From Oscillospiraceae bacterium (GTDB lineage: Bacteria > Bacillota > Clostridia > Oscillospirales > Oscillospiraceae), in assembly GCA_902791215.1 (NCBI GenBank), contig CADAUZ010000005.1, positions 61,293 to 125,292 of the forward strand: DNA of 64,000 bases. The letters run 5' to 3'. Every line of letters starts with the position of its first letter. Position 1 is the first letter of the stretch. Below, piece after piece: positions 60,655 through 64,000 of the stretch. Made by a program: the position numbers and the translations under genes. The notes beneath the pieces were generated by a model that saw only the letters and a program-made list of their open reading frames with translations, searched no databases and had not been told where the DNA came from.

Positions 60655-61329
60655 TCAGCTCCACCTCTTTTCCAAAGCCTTTGCCAGGAGACTAATAGGC
60701 CAGCAGGCGAGAAAATACAGCACAAGCACCGTCAGGTACACGCCGAAGGCGGCGTTCGGCACCTTCATCCGGTTGGCCTCAATGATCTGCTGCGCCACCT
60801 TGAGCATTTCCACCACCCCGATCATGAGCACCAGACTGGTGGTTTTGATCATGCGGGTGATGAGATTGATGACCTGCGGCAAAAGGCGCCTCAAGGTCTG
60901 GGGCAGGATCACATACAGAAAGCTCTGTTTCCCGTCGAGGCCGAGCGCCGCGGCGGATTCATACTGGTGGCGGGGAATGCTCTCCAGCGCGCCGCGTACC
61001 AGGTCGCCCATCTCCGCCGTACCCCAGAGGGCAAAGACAATGACGGAAGCGGTCTCGCCGCTCAGGTTCCAGCCGAACCAGCGCGTCGTGCCGAAGAAGG
61101 CCAGAAACAGCAGCACCATCTGCGGCATGATTCGCACCGTCTCCAGATAGAGCTGCGTAAGCGCTTTGATGAGCGGATTCTTCCTTGTCATCAGCGCCCC
61201 CATAAGCACGCCTGCAACGAGACTGATACCGACGGCGATGAGGCTGATTCTGAGCGCTACCCACAGCCCGCCCATGAGCCGGGCAAAATTTTTGCCCTTC
61301 CACAGCACCTCAAAGCCCAGCGCCTGCAT
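60655..61329 (-). CDS. Amino-acid ABC transporter permease (second)
   Basis: 224-aa His/Glu/Gln/Arg-type permease with five helices and the EAA-type loop ESAAALGLDGKQSFLYVILPQTLRRLLP. It overlaps the first permease gene by 20 bp. Heterodimer partner of the upstream permease. Confidence 0.92.
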   Translation of the reverse strand: MQALGFEVLWKGKNFARLMGGLWVALRISLIAVGISLVAGVLMGALMTRKNPLIKALTQLYLETVRIMPQMVLLFLAFFGTTRWFGWNLSGETASVIVFALWGTAEMGDLVRGALESIPRHQYESAAALGLDGKQSFLYVILPQTLRRLLPQVINLITRMIKTTSLVLMIGVVEMLKVAQQIIEANRMKVPNAAFGVYLTVLVLYFLACWPISLLAKALEKRWS

Positions 61330-61969
61330 AGCGAAGCCTCCTTTCGATAAGGCTCCCGACCAGGGAGATCGGCAGCAGGATCAGGAGATAAAACACCACC
61401 AGCAGGAAAAGGCTCTCCGTGGTGTTGTAGTAGAGCCCGATCAGATCCTTGGCGGTGAACATGAGATCCATCAGGCTCACGGCGCTGAATACGCTGGTCT
61501 CCTTCATCAGGAAGATGACATTTGCCATCAGGGCCGGAAAGCTCACCGTCAAAGCCTGGGGCAGAATCACCGAGCTCAGCGCCTGTGTACGGGTCATGCC
61601 GAGACTCAGGGCGCTTTCGAGCTGGATCGGTGCAATGGCCTCCATGCCGCTGCGAAAGGCCTCGGCCATATAGCCGCCGCCGAGAAACGCAAGGCCGGAC
61701 ACGCCGCAGGCCTCGGGCGTGGTGCGGATGCCGAGCTTCGGCAGTCCGTAGTAGAGGAAAAAGAGCTGGATGAGCAGCGGCGTATTGCGGCTGAGCTCAA
61801 TGTAGGCCCGTACAACGGTGCGAAGGACCGGAATCTTGCAGTATAAAACTGCGGCGCAGACAAGGCCGATCAGAAAAGCAAGCGCAATCCCCAGCAGCCC
61901 GAGTCTTATGGTCAGCATGGCTGCTTCCTTGTAAAGCGGCAGATACGAGCGGAGCACGTCTGCATTCAT
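61310..61969 (-). CDS. Amino-acid ABC transporter permease (first)
   Basis: 219-aa permease: YIELSRNTPLLIQLFFLYYGLP and the EAA loop QLESALSLGMTRTQALSSVILPQAL. Its ATG overlaps the stop of a 31-codon upstream ORF (ATGA), so its translation is probably coupled to that small ORF. First structural gene of the operon. Confidence 0.92.
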   Translation of the reverse strand: MNADVLRSYLPLYKEAAMLTIRLGLLGIALAFLIGLVCAAVLYCKIPVLRTVVRAYIELSRNTPLLIQLFFLYYGLPKLGIRTTPEACGVSGLAFLGGGYMAEAFRSGMEAIAPIQLESALSLGMTRTQALSSVILPQALTVSFPALMANVIFLMKETSVFSAVSLMDLMFTAKDLIGLYYNTTESLFLLVVFYLLILLPISLVGSLIERRLRYAGAGL

Positions 61970-62061
61970 GCGTCAGGCTTCCTTTCCTTACGACATCGCG
62001 TCCTGCACATTCGGTCCAGACGATAGTTCTGGCGGAGCAGGCGCTCCAGGAGTTTGTTCAT
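61966..62061 (-). CDS. Small leader ORF translationally coupled to the transporter
   Basis: 31-codon frame MNKLLERLLRQNYRLDRMCR... ending ATGA with the permease start. AGAAGGTG seven bases before the ATG is a good ribosome binding site. It is basic, with two Cys. It follows the terminator hairpin, so it is made only on read-through transcripts. Confidence 0.6.
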   Translation of the reverse strand: MNKLLERLLRQNYRLDRMCRTRCRKERKPDA

Positions 62062-62075
62062 GTTATCACCTTCTA

Positions 62076-62109
62076 AAAAGAAAACCGGAGAACCCAAGGG
62101 GTTCCCCGG
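62076..62109 (-). terminator. Attenuator-type terminator in the transporter leader
   Basis: On the minus strand CCGGGGAACCC / GGGTTCTCCGG hairpin, then TTTTCTTTTT, placed between the Cys/Met leader peptide and the operon. Confidence 0.8.
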
Positions 62110-62132
62110 CAGTCTGCATACGGTGGGAGAAC

Positions 62133-62213
62133 TCAAATGGGTATGACAAAGCGCATATGCATCTCACAGCACATGTCACAGCACATCATGAAGCTGCTGC
62201 TCAGTTTACGCAT
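62133..62213 (-). CDS. Cys/Met-rich leader peptide (candidate attenuator)
   Basis: 26-residue frame with AGGAG eight bases before ATG 62,213. The centre reads FMMCCDMCCEMHM: four Cys and six Met within 13 codons. It lies 44 bp after a consensus promoter and 24 bp before a terminator hairpin. This is the layout of amino-acid attenuators, where ribosome stalling at scarce codons prevents termination. A Cys-responsive leader fits the transporter and the neighbouring MetY fragment. Confidence 0.75.
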   Translation of the reverse strand: MRKLSSSFMMCCDMCCEMHMRFVIPI

Positions 62214-62256
62214 TGTCCGTTCTCCTTTTTCGGAATTGGCCTATTAGGTTGATATG

Positions 62257-62285
62257 TTTATATCACAGAGAGAGCTGTTTGTCAA
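62257..62285 (-). promoter_or_regulatory. Promoter of the amino-acid transporter operon
   Basis: On the minus strand TTGACA, 17-base spacer, TATAAA. Confidence 0.85.
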
Positions 62286-62301
62286 CAGGAATTTTTCCGT
62301 T

Positions 62302-62760
62302 TCATAGTTCCTCATACCGGTCGATCACGCTGACCTCATCCCCCGCTTTTGCCTCTCCCGCCTCCAGAACGACGGCAAAGATCCCCTCCCGCGGCATGAC
62401 ACAGTCTCCGGCCTGCCTGCGGATAGCGCAGTCGGCGTGACATTCCTTGCCGATCTGCGTCACCTCACACAATGCGGTGCCGATATGGAGCCGTGTTCCC
62501 ACCGGGAGGGCGGACAGCTGTATTCCTTCACAGAGAATGTTTTCCGCGAAAGCCCCCGGGAGCAGCGGGAACGGGACCTTCTCCTGCAAACGGTTCACGC
62601 TTTCCTGGGCCAGCAGACTAAGCTGCCGGTGCCAATCGCCGGCATGTGCGTCGCCCGCAATACCGTGGTGAGGAAGGAGCTTGATCCTCTCGACAGGATG
62701 CTTCTGCTCGCCCTTTTTTTCACTGATGCAAACCGCGCAAATGATCGCCTTTTGTTCCAT
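62302..62760 (-). CDS. MOSC-domain protein
   Basis: 152-aa MOSC-domain protein (HHGIAGDAHAG; LSLLAQESVNRL; PGAFAENILCEGIQLSALPVGTRLHIG; EVTQIGKECHADCAI). The conserved Cys in KECH is typical of MOSC domains that handle sulfur or the molybdenum cofactor. AAGGAGGAG lies eight bases before ATG 62,760, so the longer frame to 62,823 is not used. It stands alone between the transporter leader and the integrase remnant. Confidence 0.85.
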   Translation of the reverse strand: MEQKAIICAVCISEKKGEQKHPVERIKLLPHHGIAGDAHAGDWHRQLSLLAQESVNRLQEKVPFPLLPGAFAENILCEGIQLSALPVGTRLHIGTALCEVTQIGKECHADCAIRRQAGDCVMPREGIFAVVLEAGEAKAGDEVSVIDRYEEL

Positions 62761-62837
62761 AGCTTTCTCCTCCTTGACAACGAGCATCAAAAGCAGTATA
62801 TACATATTTTCCCAGTGTGTCAATAGGAGCTTGAAAT

Positions 62838-63008
62838 GTGCGCCACGATTGCCATGAGCTGTGGGGTTGGCAGCTGCAGCGCTGGCAGCTTTTCAAGGCT
62901 GTCGATGAAAAGAAGGAGCAGAGCTATGTCCTGTACATGCTGACGCAGGAGCAGCTCCGCTGTCTTTGCCTGATGATGAAGGAAATGTTTTATCCCCGAA
63001 AAGCATAA
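62838..63008 (+). pseudogene. ORF fragment of mobile-element type
   Basis: Start-less frame HELWGWQLQRWQLFKAVDEK ... LTQEQLRCLCLMMKEMFY-stop. It overlaps the integrase remnant in another frame near 62,985, so a deletion junction lies there. Family not recognised. Confidence 0.35.
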
Positions 63009-63457
63009 AAAACGTCCATATAATATTAAGTGGTATACTGCGCCCTGCCCCCTTTGTAATGGATCTTCTAAAGGTTCGATACACTGAACAGCTTATGCAG
63101 AAAAGCCGTGCTGGAGAGGCATGGATCGGCTGGAACAACGAGGAAGAGCATAAGAAATCCCTTGTTTTCACAAACTTGGATGGGGGTTATATCACTCCAA
63201 AAAGGGTCTACCTGCATTTCAAATCTGCAGCTAAGGAAATCGGAGCGCCGAATGCACGCGTTCATGATCTACGGCATACTTATGCAGTTTTGTCTCTCCA
63301 AAATGGTGATGATGTAAAGACCGTTCAGGAGAATCTCGGGCATGCATCGGCTGCATTTACCCTTGACGTATATGGACATGTCTCAGACAAAATGAAGCAG
63401 GACAGCGCTGCCAGGATGGAGGAATACATAAGGCGTCTCAATGCCTCCGGAACCTAA
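62985..63457 (+). pseudogene. Tyrosine recombinase (integrase) remnant
   Basis: C-terminal catalytic domain of a phage-type integrase: HDLRHTYAVLSLQNGDD, LGHASAAFTLDVYGHVSD (R-H-x-x-R/H and the nucleophile Tyr are present). The first part is a short piece of the core-binding domain (LSPKSIKNVHIILSGIL) joined directly to the catalytic region, so roughly 100 residues and the N-terminus are missing. It lies 107 bp from the 3' end of tRNA-Trp, a usual target for such enzymes. Residue of a lost element. Confidence 0.8.
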
Positions 63458-63525
63458 TGGCGGTCAAATGGCGGTCAAGATTTTTTACTGTTAACTTTTT
63501 ATGGGTATTAAAGGGCATTAAATGC

Positions 63526-63564
63526 AAAAATCGTCTTAAAACTTAACATTTTAAGACGATTTTT
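63526..63564. terminator. Terminator of the rRNA-tRNA operon
   Basis: AAAAATCGTCTTAAAA-7 nt-TTTTAAGACGATTTTT, just after tRNA-Trp on the minus strand; works in both directions. Confidence 0.9.
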
Positions 63565-63639
63565 GGCAGGGGAAGAAGGCTTCGAACCCTCGGCCTACGG
63601 TTTTGGAGACCGCCGCTCTACCAGCTGAGCTATTCCCCT
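63564..63639 (-). tRNA. tRNA-Trp (CCA anticodon)
   Basis: Acceptor AGGGGAA/TTCCCCT, discriminator G, encoded CCA, anticodon loop CTCCAAA, T-loop GTTCGAA. 76 nt. Confidence 0.95.
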
Positions 63640-63665
63640 GTATTCAATTACACCTTAAGGATAGA

Positions 63666-63741
63666 TGGTGGACCGTCAGGGACTCGAACCCCGGACCGAT
63701 CGGTTATGAGCCGACTGCTCTACCAACTGAGCTAACGGTCC
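63666..63741 (-). tRNA. tRNA-Met (CAT anticodon)
   Basis: Acceptor GGACCGT/ACGGTCC, encoded CCA, anticodon loop CTCATAA. Elongator Met is likeliest; a lysidine-modified Ile tRNA cannot be excluded. 76 nt. Confidence 0.88.
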
Positions 63742-63755
63742 AAATCCCATTATAA

Positions 63756-63787
63756 GTATTGCCGTCACGATATCGTGACGGCAATAC
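63756..63787. repeat. 32-bp perfect palindrome between tRNA genes
   Basis: Perfect self-complement centred on GATATC (half-site starts GTATTGCCGTCACGAT). No T run; may be an RNase III-type processing hairpin. Confidence 0.9.
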
Positions 63788-63794
63788 CGTTAAA

Positions 63795-63870
<76 letters not shown>

Positions 63871-63876
63871 TAATTC

Positions 63877-63904
63877 AAAACCTTTGACTCTCGTCAAAGG
63901 TTTT
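63877..63904. terminator. Hairpin between 5S rRNA and tRNA-Asn
   Basis: AAAACCTTTGAC-TCTC-GTCAAAGGTTTT; processing site or weak terminator. Confidence 0.7.

Positions 63905-64000
<96 letters not shown>

Overview
The window looks like chromosomal DNA of a spore-forming gut Clostridia of the Oscillospirales type. Supporting signs are high-GC Gram-positive coding sequence with strong AGGAGG ribosome binding sites, a SpoIIQ-like M23 protein, a LysM/GH18 spore-hydrolase relative, and 5S rRNA and tRNA genes at the right edge. It splits into a mobile element (about 1-31,480, left end outside the window) and host chromosome (about 31,480-64,000).

Mobile element. It is an integrative conjugative element of the Tn1549-like family, mostly on the minus strand. 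From right to left it carries: a Rad50-like ATPase/nuclease pair that is probably anti-phage cargo; a pilus/adhesin operon (Cys-rich small protein, giant SpaA-repeat adhesin, LPXTG pilin, two class C sortases) ending in a RepA-type initiator; a Phd/PIN toxin-antitoxin pair; a maintenance block (double-domain ParB, ArdA, DUF3846, ArdC, DUF3560 and an interrupted conserved ORF); an ArsR/ArsP-like permease/thioredoxin cassette; the mobilisation block (MobC, MOBP relaxase, DUF3801, LtrC-like); then VirD4, Maff2, a RelBE-type pair, VirB6, MT-A70 methyltransferase, PrgI, VirB4 and the start of a C40-type protein. Two features stand out. A 17-bp palindrome, GTTTCAC-S-GTGAAAC with flanking C/G, resembles bacterial parS with one extra central base. 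It occurs 12 times intact plus two degenerate copies, only within the element, between modules and in frame inside genes. At least six element genes, including most of the transfer apparatus, have AUA where the start codon should be, each behind a ribosome binding site.

The element's right end truncates a chromosomal LysM/GH18 gene at about 31,482. To its right are: an XRE-receiver regulator with a LytS/YesM-like kinase; a secreted protein; an MNT nucleotidyltransferase gene between 25-bp direct repeats; pepF; a MotA/OmpA-like membrane pair; an M23 peptidase; enolase; and an HTH-nucleotidyltransferase/ATP-grasp/BCCT locus whose transporter is frameshifted.

From 48 to 57.4 kb is a complete autoinducer-2 (Lsr) system: lsrACDBF on the minus strand, divergent from lsrR-lsrK. 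A cupin and an RbsD/FucU protein sit where lsrG would be expected. Then come an AEC transporter, a MetY C-terminal fragment, and an amino-acid ABC transporter operon. Upstream of that operon lies a Cys/Met-rich leader peptide followed by a terminator hairpin, which suggests a sulfur-amino-acid attenuator. The right edge holds a MOSC protein, an internally deleted tyrosine recombinase, tRNA-Trp, tRNA-Met, tRNA-Asn and the 5S rRNA, all RNA genes on the minus strand.
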